Source: Serinus canaria (lineage: Eukaryota > Chordata > Aves > Passeriformes > Fringillidae). Taken from it: DNA of 64,000 nt. Positions 35,900 to 47,502 of the stretch are shown here, in pieces. Location of the stretch: contig NC_066333.1 in NCBI RefSeq assembly GCF_022539315.1, forward strand, positions 2,852,001 through 2,916,000, in the 5' to 3' direction. The translations under genes and the position numbers were made by a program. The first letter of the stretch is position 1. Every line of letters starts with the position of its first letter. A model generated the notes under the pieces. The model made no database searches, had not been told where the DNA came from, and saw only the letters and a list, made by a program, of their open reading frames with translations.

Positions 35900-35904
35900 G
35901 GGTG

Positions 35905-35985
35905 CCTGTGCACGGCCAGGAGCTGGAGTGGATGATCCCTGTGGGTCCCTTTCCTCCGAGGATGTTCCATGATTTTATCATGGGC
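35905..35985 (+). mobile_element. Short CR1 LINE 3' tail, sense
   Basis: CAGGAGCTGGAGTGGATGAT, CCCTGTGGGTCCCTTTCCTC and GATGTTCCATGATTTTATCA match the last bases of a CR1 with a degraded ATTCTGTGATT tail. It is short and diverged. Confidence 0.6.
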
Positions 35986-38709
35986 CAGCCCAGAAAGCCA
36001 AGGAGTTCAATTCCAGTTCCAAACTGGAGAATTTGACTTATTCCTTCCTTGGAGCAAATCAGATCTGAGATGACCCAGCAGCATGGCAAGAGACACTAAG
36101 AAAACTGCCACTTAGGAGTTCTTCTCTTCCACAAATACGTGGCTCCTGCTGGAAAATAATGAGAGAAAAACTAGCACAGGACATTATGCATGACAGTGTC
36201 TGATCTCAGAGAGGGAAGGGTTTGGGAGAAAGAAGAGTTTACATTTGTGAGGCTGGCAAACCCACGTGATTTGCAAATTCCTCTCGTGTTCAGTTAAATA
36301 AGCTCATGGCCTCCTTGGTGCCTGACAAGAAATGCTCTGTCAGGAAGGCATGGGTGTGTTTTCTGCCTCTGTCACACACACATGGACACAAAGAAGTGCC
36401 TGTCTGCAGCATTTTCTCTGCATTTTGGTGTATGACTTGTGGCTTGTAGAGAAGAAATGGTACATAATTCTCTTCCTTCTATCCTTTCTACCAGGACAGC
36501 AAGAAAGTCTGGGAGACTACATCTGCAGCCAGTATATACTGCAAAAGTGACCTAAATTACTATTAATTGTAGTGGCAGGACTAAATAGCTGCTTTCAGTG
36601 TGTTTACAACTGGCGAGACAAACAGTTTGTTCTCAAGATAATGACAAACCACTTATATTTGGTCTACAAAAGGACTGTTTGTTCCCTAAATACCTGCACC
36701 AGGAACTGTGTTTGTGAAGGAAAAACAAAATGTCTTCATGAGCAGTGCCCTGCCTGGAGCTGCCCTCTCTGGGATGCTCACCCAGCTCTAGTCAAAGCAA
36801 AAAAAAATTTTAGAAAACTAAATCTAAAAAGATTTAGTTTTCTGCCAAGGAATGGGGACTTGGGAGCAAGCCCTGATCAGGTCAGAGATGTAAACATGTA
36901 AATAGAAAAGCCACTTGGCTTGTTAGAGCTTTCTAACATTGCCCCAAATTTCTCAAGGCCTGCTAGCCACCAAAAGCATCCTGTATTTCTGCCTTGGACT
37001 TTCTCACTGGTTTTGCTTTCAAAGCAGAACAAGGATGTACAAGAACATGAGACATGGGCAGCAGGATGGTCTGTGAGAGAAACAGCTCCTGTTCCTGGAT
37101 CTCACTGCTCCCAGCAGTGCATTCCCCCTGCTCAACCCAGGCACAGGAGGAGATTCTTCACCTGGATTCACACATGGGATGATCCATATTATATATATCC
37201 ATATATCAATATTATCCATCACCAGGCAAAGCTGCTCTGCTGAGCTCTATAAATAAGCAGCTTCCTCATAGCCTCATGCACCAGGCTGCTGGAGATTATT
37301 TCTGCCAGAGGTCTTCAGTGCTTCCTTAGCATGAATTCTGTTTTTGAGAGGATTCACCTTGAACAGGGAATGTTTTCTGGAGTATCTCCTTCTGATCAGA
37401 GTGGTCCCCCTGACCTTATAATCTGCAGCTCTGTTAATGCCTTAATGGCACCTGGTTATCCTGACCCAGCAGGACAGTGCTGGATCCACGTGCCACCCAG
37501 GATTATGAGTCTTCTGGGCTTCCTGGGAAAGCCTTGCTGCTGTTTGTAGAACAGTGGGATTCCTTTCTTCCTTACTGCAAAGTACAGGCTTACAGACCCC
37601 TCACTACTGCCTGTAAAAAAACCTCAATCACTCAGTCAGGTTCAACTCTTCAGAACTTCTCTTTTGTTTCTTTTTTTTTATTCTCCTTTCTAAAATTGCC
37701 TCTTTTGCAGAAAAGAGCTTTGCTTTTCTCCATTCTGCTGGTCTGTCCATATCCATGCTTCACGAGGCTTTTCAGGCACATTCCTTTGAAACCAGCAAAA
37801 AATTTAGTACAAATAAGCACCTTTTGCATTTTTAACAACACCTTCCTGGGAAAGGAGGGCTGAACTTCTTCTTGCTGCTGCTCCTGCTTGGACTGGCTTT
37901 CCAAAGCAGGCTGCAGTGGCCCAGGTCACTGGAGTTTTCCAGCAGAGCTACTGCATTATCAAGGTCCTACAAGCTGTAACCCTCTAATGAGCACTCAATA
38001 TGTGTTTAGGACCCTTCCTTTCATTTCCTGTTTTCTGAAAGAATTTTGGGTACCTTGAATGTGAAAACTTTGCAAGTTCTTAGCTCTTACTGAGAAGAAA
38101 TGCAAAGCACTGAGTAGGACCAGCTGAGTTGATAATTTCTCTCTCTGTCTTTATCATTTGTTTTCCTAGCCCTGTTTTCACTGTGGTCAAAAGAAAACCT
38201 TGAACCAGTTTGTTTTTTTTCTAAAAAGCAGAGACTTGCTGGCCTTGCAGACCCACATTTACTTTGCACACTCAACTTTTCCAGTGTTTGCCCAAGCTTC
38301 CTGACACCCAGCAGCAGGAGCCAGGAGCAGTTTGGCTGCAGGAATCACTCCCAGGGCTGGGCTGGCAACTGTGGTGTCAGATGTTCTGCAGGGCTTGGTT
38401 GGATCCCCCAGGACAGTGCAGCTGTGTGTGTTCCACAAAGCCCTGTGACAGTCCCTGGGATTTTATAACATCCCTACATTGCAGCATTTACACCTACAGG
38501 GAAACTGAATATCTCTGGCATTCAGAGTCACACACTCTCAGGGAAAAGTGCAAATGCACATTATATGCAGAATTATTACACCAGAATTTTTTGACTGTTG
38601 AAAAAGGAGTGAAGTCATACTTGGCAAAGATATTCACTGGTCATATGCAATTACAACCACTGAAAATGTAAAGGTTTTCTCTGCATTTTCCAGGACATAT
38701 TAAAAAATG
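35986..38709. other. Unannotated stretch with one perfect hairpin
   Basis: No gene or transposon is recognised. A 14-bp perfect hairpin lies at 36812-36843. A TATA-rich run (ATATTATATATATCCATATA) lies near 37187. Confidence 0.45.
36812..36843. repeat. Perfect 14-bp AT-rich hairpin
   Basis: AGAAAACTAAATCT at 36812-36825 is followed by AAAA and its exact reverse complement at 36830-36843. It is too short for a typical microRNA precursor. It may be a template-switch palindrome; I assign no function. Confidence 0.85.
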
Positions 38710-39022
38710 CTTTGGAGAGGGACTTTGGACAAGGGAAAGAGTGACAGCACACAGGGAATGGCTTCACACTGACAGAGGGCAGGAATAGATGGGATATTGG
38801 GGAGGAACTGTTCCCTGGGAGGGTGGGCAGGCCCTGGCACAGGGTGCCCAGAGCAGCTCTGGCTGCCCCTGGATCCCTGGCAGTGCCCAAGGCCAGGCTG
38901 GACAGGGTTTGGGGCACCCTGGGACAGTGGAAGGTGTCCCTGCCATGGCAGAGGAGGGACTGAAATGATCTTTAAAGTGCCATCCAACCCAAACCATTCT
39001 GGGATTCTGGGATTCTATGTCT
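38710..39022 (+). mobile_element. CR1 LINE 3' end, sense, with tail
   Basis: The fragment reads TTTGGAGAGGGACTTTGGAC, GGATATTGGGGAGGAACTGT, AGGGTGGGCAGGCCCTGGCA, CTGCCCCTGGATCCCTGGCA, and CATCCAACCCAAACCATTCT. It closes with the tail GGGATTCTGGGATTCTATG. It is 5'-truncated and the most complete CR1 3' end of its type in the window. Confidence 0.95.
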
Positions 39023-39804
39023 CTGCCCCATCCTCCCCACTAATGGTGCTTCAATTGGCAGAAAACAGATGGGATTAAATCTGAAATTTACAGGCAGAAT
39101 CTGAACTGGGGAATCCTGGTGTTTATAGAGCACAGACCATCCTGCCCTCACTGCCTCTCAAGGCCCCTCAGCTTGAAATTCCCCATTGTGTGGCAGGTCA
39201 GCCCCAAGTGCAGGTAACATGGAGGGGCACAGTGCATCATCTGCTGGCCAGGAGTGGGAGGAATTGATTTCTGACTAATAAAGAAAATTCATTACCCAGA
39301 CTGAATGAGTCAGATGGAAAGGAAGGCTGGTGTAAAGAGGGAGGATGGACTCATGCACTCTGTTATTGCTTGGTTGCAGTGAAGGTCTGTCTGTGCAGCA
39401 TCTCCATCTGCCCAGCCTTGGCCCAGGTCCTGTGGCACAATTTCAGCTCACAGACTGCTGCTGCTCTTCATGGGGAGAGGCCTTTGGTGGAGGCAGGCCT
39501 TCAGCACAATTTGTTCTCCCTTTGGCAAACTAACACCTTTTTAACCTGCCCATCCCTCCCAGGGCTGGGAGAAGGGGACATGGCAGTGGCCAAGCAGAGC
39601 CAGCACACACAGAGGAGAGGGACAGCCAGGAAGGGCTGAATCCTCAGGGACACAGCTGTGCTGGTGACAAATTGTCAGGACCCAGGACATTGCTCTGGCT
39701 GCCCTGGGTGACTCCAGACCCTGGCAGGGGCTCAGAGACCTTGGCACAGAGTCACAGACACCTGTGCCTTTGATTTTAGCCCATGGAAACAATTCCCAAC
39801 TTTG
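39023..39804. other. Unannotated spacer
   Basis: No gene or transposon is recognised between the CR1 and the LTR. Confidence 0.5.
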
Positions 39805-40222
39805 TGTGAGGAGTTACAAGCCACAAGGGTTTGGGTAGAATGATGGTGAATTTGTCACAGGGTGAAAAAGTAGAATTTTGGGGATTTAGAATGGGGGCTC
39901 CAGAGGAAAGATGGGTGTGCCTTGTCCTTCTCCTTCTTCTTCTTGTCCTCCATGTTCTGCTGTGATGGTGACACTTCAGGATTGGTTTAGAGCAGAGACA
40001 GACTGTCTGACATAGGTGACAGGGATTGGAAAATTATTATAAATAAAGCACACCTAGTTCTTAGTATAAAAAGCCAACAGCACCCCAAGGGCAGGGACTG
40101 TGCCACAACCTGACCTGCTGGACAGATCTCATAGAAAGAATGTATTAAATAAAAGAAAATAACCAACCTTGTAAACCAGAGCTGAAGAATCCTGACTTTT
40201 TCTTCGGTCACGGGGCTGGGGG
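39805..40222 (+). mobile_element. LTR of an endogenous retrovirus, sense
   Basis: The block begins TGTGAGGAGTTACAAGCCAC. It contains a TATA box (TATAAAAAG, 40065-40073) and AATAAA at 40148-40153, about 80 bases apart, as expected of a retroviral LTR promoter and R region. It then reads TCCTGACTTTTTCTTCGGTC and ACGGGGCTGG near its end. I recognise it as a songbird LTR. The exact 3' end near 40222 and the target duplication are unclear. No viral internal sequence is present. Confidence 0.72.
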
Positions 40223-40756
40223 GGAAAAACTCTTTAATACCTCAGGAGCCATTTCAGCAACACAAAACCCAAGAACAAATGCCTGCTTGTCCTTGGCTCC
40301 AGAGCAAAGTAGCAAGGCAGGCTCAGAGATGCACTCAGATGAGAGCAGGTCCTGGTCCAAGGAGCTCCCACCATGCCTGGATTTGCCTCCTGGTGCAGCT
40401 TTACTTCCCCAGCCACCTTACCAAGCTGGAGAACCAGAGCAGACTGCCAAGCCAGAGGGACAACAGACCAGGGCAAGGTTTGGGGGGTCCAGGAACAAGA
40501 GTAACCCTGGGATTTGTCTTGATCAGCTCTTGATGCTCCTTGCAGGCCTGCACTTTTCAGGGCAGCCTCTGTGGGAGGCAGGAGGAGCAGAAGGGACGTG
40601 TGGGAGGCAGAGGATGCTGCAATGACTGCCATGGGCTCTGTGGCAGCAGTGTGGGCATCACCTTGTCACCCAACATGGGGCACGGGTCTTGTCACCTCTG
40701 ACCTGGGCAGGAGAGGTTCACCTTTATCAAGAGGCCATGGGATTTTTTAACAGAAG
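40223..40756. other. Unannotated spacer
   Basis: No gene or repeat is recognised before the pyrimidine tract begins. Confidence 0.5.
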
Positions 40757-42360
40757 CCTCTTTTCCTTTTCCTTTTCCTTTTCCTTTTCCTTTCCTTTTT
40801 TTCTTTTTTTTCCTGTTTTTTCCTTTTCCTTTCCTTTTCCCTTTTCCTTTTCTCTTTCCTTTCCTTTTCTTTTCCCATTTCCTTTCTCCCCCTTTCCTCT
40901 CCTCTCTCTCCTCTCCTCCCCTCTCCATCCCTCTCCTCCCCTCTCCTCCCCTCTCCTCCCCCTCTCCTCCCCTCTCTCTGCTCCTCCCTCTCTCCTCTCC
41001 TCTCCTCTCCTCTCCTCTACTCTCCTATCCTCTCGCTCTCCTGCTCCTCTCCTCTCCTCTCCTTCTCTCCGCTCTCCTCTCCTCAGGTCCTCTCCTCTTC
41101 CTCTCCTCTCCTCTCCCTCCTCTCCTCTGCCTCTCTCTCCTTCTCCTCTCCCTGGTCCTCCTGCTCTCTCTCCTCGCCTCAAATCCTCATACCTCTCCTC
41201 GCTGCTCCTCGTCCTCGCACGTGGTCCTCGAGTTCCTCTCCTCCTCTCCTTCCTCAATCCCTCCTTCCTCTTGCCTCTCCCCTGGCCTCTTTCCGCTCCT
41301 GCTCCTCGGACTCCTACGTCCAAAGTGTCTCCTCCCTCTCCGTCAGGTCCTCTCCTTCATGGCTCGATCCTAGCATCCTCTACCTCGTCCGGCTCGCTCC
41401 TCAGATCACGAGACTTCCGGCGTCTGACTCTTTAGCGTCTTCTCCTCACCTGGGCGCGTGGCGTCATGCGCGTCGCTCGGTTCCTACTACCTCTCCGCCT
41501 CTCCTCCTCGCTCGTCGCTCTCCTGCTCCGTCATCCGTCTCGTCCTCTTCCGTCGTTCGACGTTACGTCGCTCGGATGCCCTGCTAATCCTCTCCTGCGT
41601 CCTCTGGATGGCCTACCCGCGAGTCGGGGTAGTGCGACCTCAGGGATCTAATCCTCCGTCGACCTCGACTCCTGCCGTCCTCTGCCCTCACTACCTCCGT
41701 CATCCTTGCGTCTCTGCCAATCGATCCTTCTCCTCTCCCCGATCATCCTCATCTACCTCTCTCTACCTCTTCCTCTCCAGGCTGGGGGAGGGGCGCATCT
41801 CGGTCCTCTACCTCTCCCTCACTGGGCGGGTCGCTCACTCCTCGTCCTCTCCTCGGGGGGTCTCTCCCTCTCCGTGCGCAGTCCGTCTGCCCTCAGGTCC
41901 TCCGTGCCTCTCCTTGCCGTCCGTCGGCTCCAACTTCAGATTCCCTCTCCATTCGGCTACCTTCTCCTCTCGCTCTCCCGGTCCTCGTCCTACTCCTCTC
42001 CGTCCCGAGTCCCCTCCCCGTCCCCTCCCCTCCCCTCCCTCCCCTCTCCCTCCCCTCCCCTCACCCTCCCCTCCCCTCCCCTCCCCTCCCCGTCCCCTCG
42101 CGCCTCCCTCTCCCCTCAGGGCCCTCCCCTCCCCCTACCCGCTCACCCTCTCCCGTCCCGCTCTCCCATCGACATATCGCCTCCCCTCCCCTTGCCCGCC
42201 TTCCCGTTCCCCCCTTCCCCTTCCCGCTTCACCCTTCCCCTTTCCCCTTGTCCCCGCCTTCACCCTTGGGTACCCCTCGCCCTTCCCTTCCCCTCGTCCC
42301 CTGTCCCCTTGCCCCTTCGCCCTTCCCCTTCCACCTTCGGCCGTTCCCCCCGTCTGAAGC
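40757..42360. repeat. 1.6-kb polypyrimidine tract, CpG-rich in the middle
   Basis: The + strand is almost all C and T. It starts as TTTTCC repeats (40757-40870), becomes CTCTCCTC repeats to about 41170, turns into a degenerate, CpG-dense CTCG/CGTC mixture at about 41170-41990, and ends as CCCCTCCCCT and CCCTTCCC repeats to about 42350. The minus strand carries GGGGAGGGG runs that could form G-quadruplexes, and the whole tract could form triplex DNA. The open frames through it (up to 299 aa) are serine-, proline- and leucine-rich translations and are not genes. The CpG-rich middle could reflect consensus errors in a hard-to-sequence repeat. Confidence 0.92.
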
Positions 42361-42828
42361 TAACTCCTTGGTAGGCAATCTTCCCTGTCCCTCACTGCTG
42401 TGTGTGCCAGGACTGACAGCATCTTCCATGGCAGGGAATGATATCTCCGTTAGGAGCCTCCTTGTTTAGTCTTACAGCTGTCAATTAATCCCACATTTTT
42501 GCTATTCAAACTAGCTGTGGGTAGCAACATTTCCTGCTGCAGTGAAAATTTGTTGTGAATAAGAGCTGGGAGGGGAACTGCATTAATATTTGACAGCAGT
42601 TAGTGCTGAGGGAGGCTTTGCACTTCACAACCTGAGACCCAGAGGGGTTTCTCAAACCAGCAGTAGTTTAACAGCTTTTAACCACACTTTTGCCACATGC
42701 AGCCCAGCTGGGGATTGCTGCTGGCCCAGGCATGCTTGTGCCATCCCCAGCTCAGCTGAGCTTCCTATCTTGGGCTTGTCATGCAGAGCAGAGATTTTTT
42801 TGGGGGCATTGAGAGAATAAAAGCAGCT
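42361..42828. other. Unannotated spacer
   Basis: No gene or transposon is recognised. Composition returns abruptly to normal vertebrate non-coding DNA after the pyrimidine tract. Confidence 0.5.
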
Positions 42829-43310
42829 GATCACAGAATCACAGAATCACAGAATCACAGAGTGGTTTGTGTGGGATCTTAAAGATCATCTCACTCCCCT
42901 TTCTGCCATGGGCAGGGACACCTTGCACTATCCCAGGCTGCTTCCAGCCCCATCCAACCTGACCTTGGGCGCTGCCAGGGATCCAGGGGCAGCCAGAGCT
43001 GCTCTGGGCACCCTGTGCCAGGGCCTGCCCACCCTCACAGGGAAGAATTTCCTCCCTAATATCCAACATAACCACGCCCTCTGGCAGTGAGAAGCCATTG
43101 CCCTGTGTCCTGTCCTTCCATGCCCTGTCCCAAGTCCCTCTCCAGCTCTCCTGGAGCCCCTTTAGGCACGGGAAGCTCTAAGGTTTCCCCTTCACCTTCT
43201 CCTCTCCAGGCTGAGCACTCCCAGCTGTCCCAGCCTGGCTCCACAGCAGTGCTTCTCCAGCCCTTGGATCCTGTTTGTGGCCCCTTCTGGACTCCCTCCA
43301 ATGCGTTCAT
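42829..43310 (-). mobile_element. CR1 LINE 3' end, antisense, longest copy of the window
   Basis: The + strand opens with four ATCACAGA tail units (42831-42862). It continues GCCATGGGCAGGGACACCTT, CCAAGCCCCATCCAACC-like sequence, GGGATCCAGGGGCAGCCAGA, TGGGCACCCTGTGCCAGGGC, TCCCTCTCCAGCTCTCCTGG, TTCTCCTCTCCAGGCTGAGC and TTCTGGACTCCCTCCAATG. It therefore reaches further 5' in the element than the other copies, to near 43310. It is still non-coding 3' UTR. Confidence 0.95.
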
Positions 43311-43962
43311 GCCTTTCTTCTCTTGGGAACCCAGTGAATTAGCATTGCCCACCTCTGGTCCTGGTGGCCCAGCACAGACACCCACAGCCATCAGTACATC
43401 ACCCCTGTCCTCCCTCAGCTGCACCAGCCTTGCAGGTCCCTCCCCACTGACATCCTGATCAGCCCGTGCCAGCAGACCTCCATGGCACAGGGATCCATCA
43501 CAAAAGCCACCCAGCAGTACTGCAACTGTAAATATCAGGGGGAAAAAATCTTTGTGGGGAAAACAGAATGCTTTCGGTGGTCCAAAACAGAGCTGTTCAT
43601 TTTATATTTTTCTTCATTTTTTTACAATGTTTTCAATAAAACTACATTAACTTCAAATCATGAAAGGGACGTATTTCATATTTTGCAGAGTTTGAGGATG
43701 GTTACATAACCATAATGAGCCTGAACACATTCTGTGTTTTTAGATGCCTGCAATTTTTTCACCCAAATTAGGCTTTCTCAAAAACTGCTCCCCAGTGGGG
43801 CTGCCAACACAGTAGTGTTAATGTTGAGAGAAAATGCACTAAATCCACATGCAAGCTCCATGAGCAGAGTGGTGACATCCTGAACACCCAGAGGAACAAA
43901 GCCAAACCAGCACTGAGCCTGCACTTAGCAGGTCCTCAAGGCAGAAAAGGTTGTAGGGTGAT
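43311..43962. other. Unannotated spacer
   Basis: No gene is recognised. The first 150 bases may be further diverged CR1 sequence, which I could not confirm. Confidence 0.45.
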
Positions 43963-44822
43963 TGTCCTGGGTTGTAAGGTCTGTGTGCATTCTGTCCCCA
44001 TGTGTCAGAGCTGGGCAGTTCTCTGCTGTTCCTGGGGCAGTTTTCTTTCTCTCTCCCACAGCCCATCCTCCCTCCAGGAGATCTCTGCTGTCCATGGCCA
44101 CTGAGTGTCCCTGCAGGGCTGATCAAATTCCACCATCCCATGGGGAGATGCTGCACCCAGGGGAGGAGCCAAGCATTCCTCCCTGGATCCAATCTGCCCT
44201 GGGAACAGCCCAGCAGCCTTTGCCCCCTGCATTCCCAGAGGAGCAGCTTTCTGCTGCCCTGCATTCCCAGAGGGAGAGCAGGCCCATCTCCAGCAGCCCT
44301 GGAGCTGCAGAGGAAAACTCCCCCCTTGTGCAGGATCCCTGCTCCAGCAGAGCCACAGCTGGCACTGCAGGAGGGCTGAGCCCCCCTGGGATGGGACTGT
44401 GCCACCACCCTGAGCCCCCCTGGGATGGGACTGTGCCACCACCCTGAGCCCCCTGGGATGGGACTGTGCCACCACCCTGAGCCCCCTGGGATGGGACTGT
44501 GCCACCACCCTGAGCCCCCCTGGGATGGGACTGTGCCACCACCCTGAGCCCCCCTGGGATGGGACTGTGCCACCACCCTGACACACAGGGGCCAGGGCCT
44601 GTCTGACTCTGGCAGTGGTTTGTTCTCTTTCTTCTTTTTTTACTATTGCGTTTGTATTTTTACTTTTCCTAATAAAGAACTGTTATTCCTACTCCCATAT
44701 CTTTGCCTGAGAGCTCCTGAATTTACAAATTATAATAATTAATAGGGAGGAGGTTTGCATTTTCTATTTCAAGGGAGGCTCCTGCCTTCCTTAGCAGACA
44801 CCTGGCTGTTCAAACCAAGGCA
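43963..44822 (+). mobile_element. Solo LTR, ERVL-like, 860 bp, with internal minisatellite
   Basis: It begins TGTCCTGGGTTGTAAGG and ends TTCAAACCAAGGCA, giving TG...CA ends. It is flanked by an exact 5-bp duplication, GTGAT, at 43958-43962 and 44823-44827, which suits an ERVL-like element. AATAAA at 44671-44676 is followed by GAACTGTTATTCC and a U5-like stretch containing CAGACACCTGG, placing the element on the + strand. A 34-bp minisatellite (44377-44577) sits just upstream of the poly(A) region, within what would be U3 or R. The open frames across the array on both strands are spurious. No internal viral genes are present. Confidence 0.9.
44377..44577. repeat. 33/34-bp minisatellite, 6 copies, inside an LTR
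   Basis: Six near-identical units contain CTGGGATGGGACTGTGCCAC. They differ only in having five or six C in the run after CTGAG, giving 33- or 34-bp units. The homogeneity indicates recent expansion or homogenisation after the LTR inserted. Confidence 0.95.
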
Positions 44823-44827
44823 GTGAT

Positions 44828-46559
44828 GCTTGCCCACAGTCCCTCCACTCCAGCAATACTCCAGCAATACTCCAGCCCACTTTTCCATGGAAAACTCCCT
44901 CCCAGAATCTCCTGTGGCTGTTATGGAGAAGCAGAGCTGGTGCTGCCTCCCCAGCCTTGCCAGGCGTCTCCAGCACCTGCACGCCCCCGAGGCAGGCAGC
45001 CCAGGGGGTGCAGACAGTGTGTGTGAACCCACTGCCCTCCCACATCCCTGCTCCCCTGGGCACAGATAACAGCCCCCAGGAAGGACCTTGGGAGACAAGG
45101 CACAGATTTATTTGGTCTTTCAGCTGCGAGAGGCTGCTGGCTGCTGTGTGATCTTTGATAAACTTGGCGAGTTTGCACGAGTCCCTGCCAGCAGCTGACA
45201 CAGATGCTGCCTGGCACGGCACCAGGGAGCTGTGACACTCATTTGATCATATGTTTATCCACATGTCCCTCACATACTGATAGGCACAGCGATAGCCCCT
45301 GGGCCTGCCCTCACAAAGCAGCTGAATTTCTGTGTTGCACACAGGGTTTAGAAATGATGGTACAATGTTTTTTTCAAAGGCCTCTCTGCGTGCTGTAGGA
45401 ACTTTCCAGATGTTGCTGCCACCCAAGACATGGAGCTTACAGAACAGGTTTTGTCTTGCTGTGAAAGAAATCATGTCAAGTCTGCACTTTGTGACTCCCT
45501 AGTCCAGATCTGCCCCACAGCATTTCTGCCTGCTTGGCCAAACATTTTTTACCCTGGCTGTCTTCAAGCCCTCCTGGCTGAGAGCTCTCAGTCCAAAGTA
45601 GCCCCATCAAGGTGTTCCGTCTGTCCCATGGCATGAAAACAAGACAGCAGCCACTTGTGGGTTCAGAGGGACTTCTCCCTTCTCCCCAAGAGTGCTGGCA
45701 CTGCCTGCAGTGAGCCCTCTGCCCAGTGACTCCCCTCTGTCAAACTTTGGTCTCTCTTAGTGCTCTAACTCTGTATTTAATTTCCCATATCCCATCCATT
45801 TCCCATACCCTTTTGCAGACACAGCCCATCCCAGCAGGGCTGGAGCTGGGGAAGAGCTCCCAGGAGTGTTCAGGGCTGCAGCTCTGCTCTCCCCAGCCCT
45901 ACTGTGGTGCTCTCCCAGAGCAAACACGTGCTGTGGCTCTGTATCACTTGCATGACCAGCTTCATTTTGTTCTGCTTATGAATTATTCCTGGCCCCTGTG
46001 GCTCTTGTCAGCGCTTCCCCCTGTCTCACAGAGACATTGATTCATACACCCATGAATGTTCCCAGGCTTAATCAAACTCCTGCTCCCTTCCTGAAATTCT
46101 CCTTCGAGTGCACAAAGGTGGCTGATCAGCTCTGGGTGGGCTGGGGATGTGCCCACCTCCCCTGCTTTGTGCCTCCTCTGCGCTCAGACCCCATCAAATA
46201 TCAGATGTCTCCTCCCCACCTTGAAATGGATCCACCCCTTTTCTTGCTCTGCAGTTCAGTGTGCTAAATTCTGTTCCCCTTGGCTCTCCTGTCCACCCAA
46301 GCTCAGGGCCTGTGTGTGGCCCTGTTGTCCAGGCTCCAGCCACACTGGCCTTTCATCCCTGGTAGGATTATTCTCCGGCTCTCTTCCACCAGCCATAAAA
46401 AGCAGTATATCACCAGCAAACTTGAGATCAAAACTGACAAGCAGGCTTTTTAGATGAGCCTGTTCTTCTGTATGTAATTAATGTGTCTTGTTTTCTTCAT
46501 TTATATTTTATTTATAGGCTTTTATGTATTGTGAGAACCTCTGAGAGGGTTTTCTTTTT
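44828..46559. other. Unannotated stretch
   Basis: No gene or transposon is recognised. A small tandem of CCAGCAATACT occurs near 44852-44873. Open frames up to 143 aa overlap on opposite strands and lack recognisable domains. Confidence 0.45.
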
Positions 46560-47200
46560 ATGAATTACGCTTTGTAAAACAGGAGAACTGATGTTGATGA
46601 AATAGTTATTATCAGCTAAAGACTGCACTCCCAGACTGTGTCTCCCTTCCAACTGGCAATCTGTCACTCTTCCAAACGTGACCGACAGACAGACAGCCAG
46701 GCAGCTACCAGCCAGGAGCCAGGAGGAGGAGGAGGAGGAGGAGAGAGCAGGGATTGTGAGGAAGGTGATTAAAAATAGAGAAAGATTCCTTCACCACAAA
46801 TCACAGCGAGAAGTTTCAGGGAAGAAAATAGCAAACCTAAAAGATATTGCCTAAGGGGGCTTTTACTGATCTTAGACTGTGCTGCTCAGATCAGTTCGCT
46901 TCAGTGAGTGTCTGTACCAGTTTTTTTAGGATGGAAGAAATAATTGCCAGCATGGGGGCTGGAGGGAGACTTTTTTATTTTTAATTTAGTTTCCCTAAAA
47001 AGCCTTTCTTCATTTAAATCTCGGAAGCAGGAGCGTATCTGAGGGAGAAGCTGATTGAAAATGGATCATTTAGAGCTTAGCTCCCATCTTTGTGTTGATT
47101 AAGTGTTTACCAAGCTACTGCCCCAAAGGGAATTTCGCTGTTTTTTATAATAAATCCCTGAAAAACAAGTTTCACTAGGACCACTGAGATGGCAATCAAA
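46560..47200. promoter_or_regulatory. Candidate conserved non-coding element
   Basis: This AT-leaning block lacks recognisable transposons. It holds GAATTACGCTTTGTAAAAC, a GACAGACAGACAG run, a (GGA)n run at 46721-46743, TGCTCAGATCAGTTCGCTTC, and GTTGATTAAGTGTTTACC with a forkhead-like GTTTAC core. Its texture resembles vertebrate non-coding conserved sequence. I cannot test conservation here, so function is speculative. Confidence 0.28.
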
Positions 47201-47502
47201 GCTTGAGTGCTGGAATCAGGGAGTAGGAGCACAGAGGCTCCTGTACATTATTCACTCAAAGAAATCAGGAAACAACTCTACCAGTTCAGCAGCATCCTTC
47301 CTGCCAAATATGAGGATTAACTGGGACAAATGATCTCCCAATGAAAAACCAGGAATGCAAGAGGGATCCCTGCCCACCTGGGTGCTGAGGAGCATGGACT
47401 GAGGCTGGGCTGTGCTAGGGGTGCTGTCTGGAGCCTTTGGGGTGAGAGTACAATGAAAAGAGTGGATTCTACCCACCCTCCACAAGCATCCATGAAGTTC
47501 TC

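Noticed and set aside
41458..42357. A 299-aa serine/proline/leucine-rich open frame, plus frames of 248 aa and 198 aa nearby
   Set aside because: A nearly pure pyrimidine strand rarely contains stop codons (all stops need a purine), so long frames are automatic there.
43839..44586. Open frames of 153-245 aa on the minus strand
   Set aside because: They translate the LTR and its internal 34-bp minisatellite.
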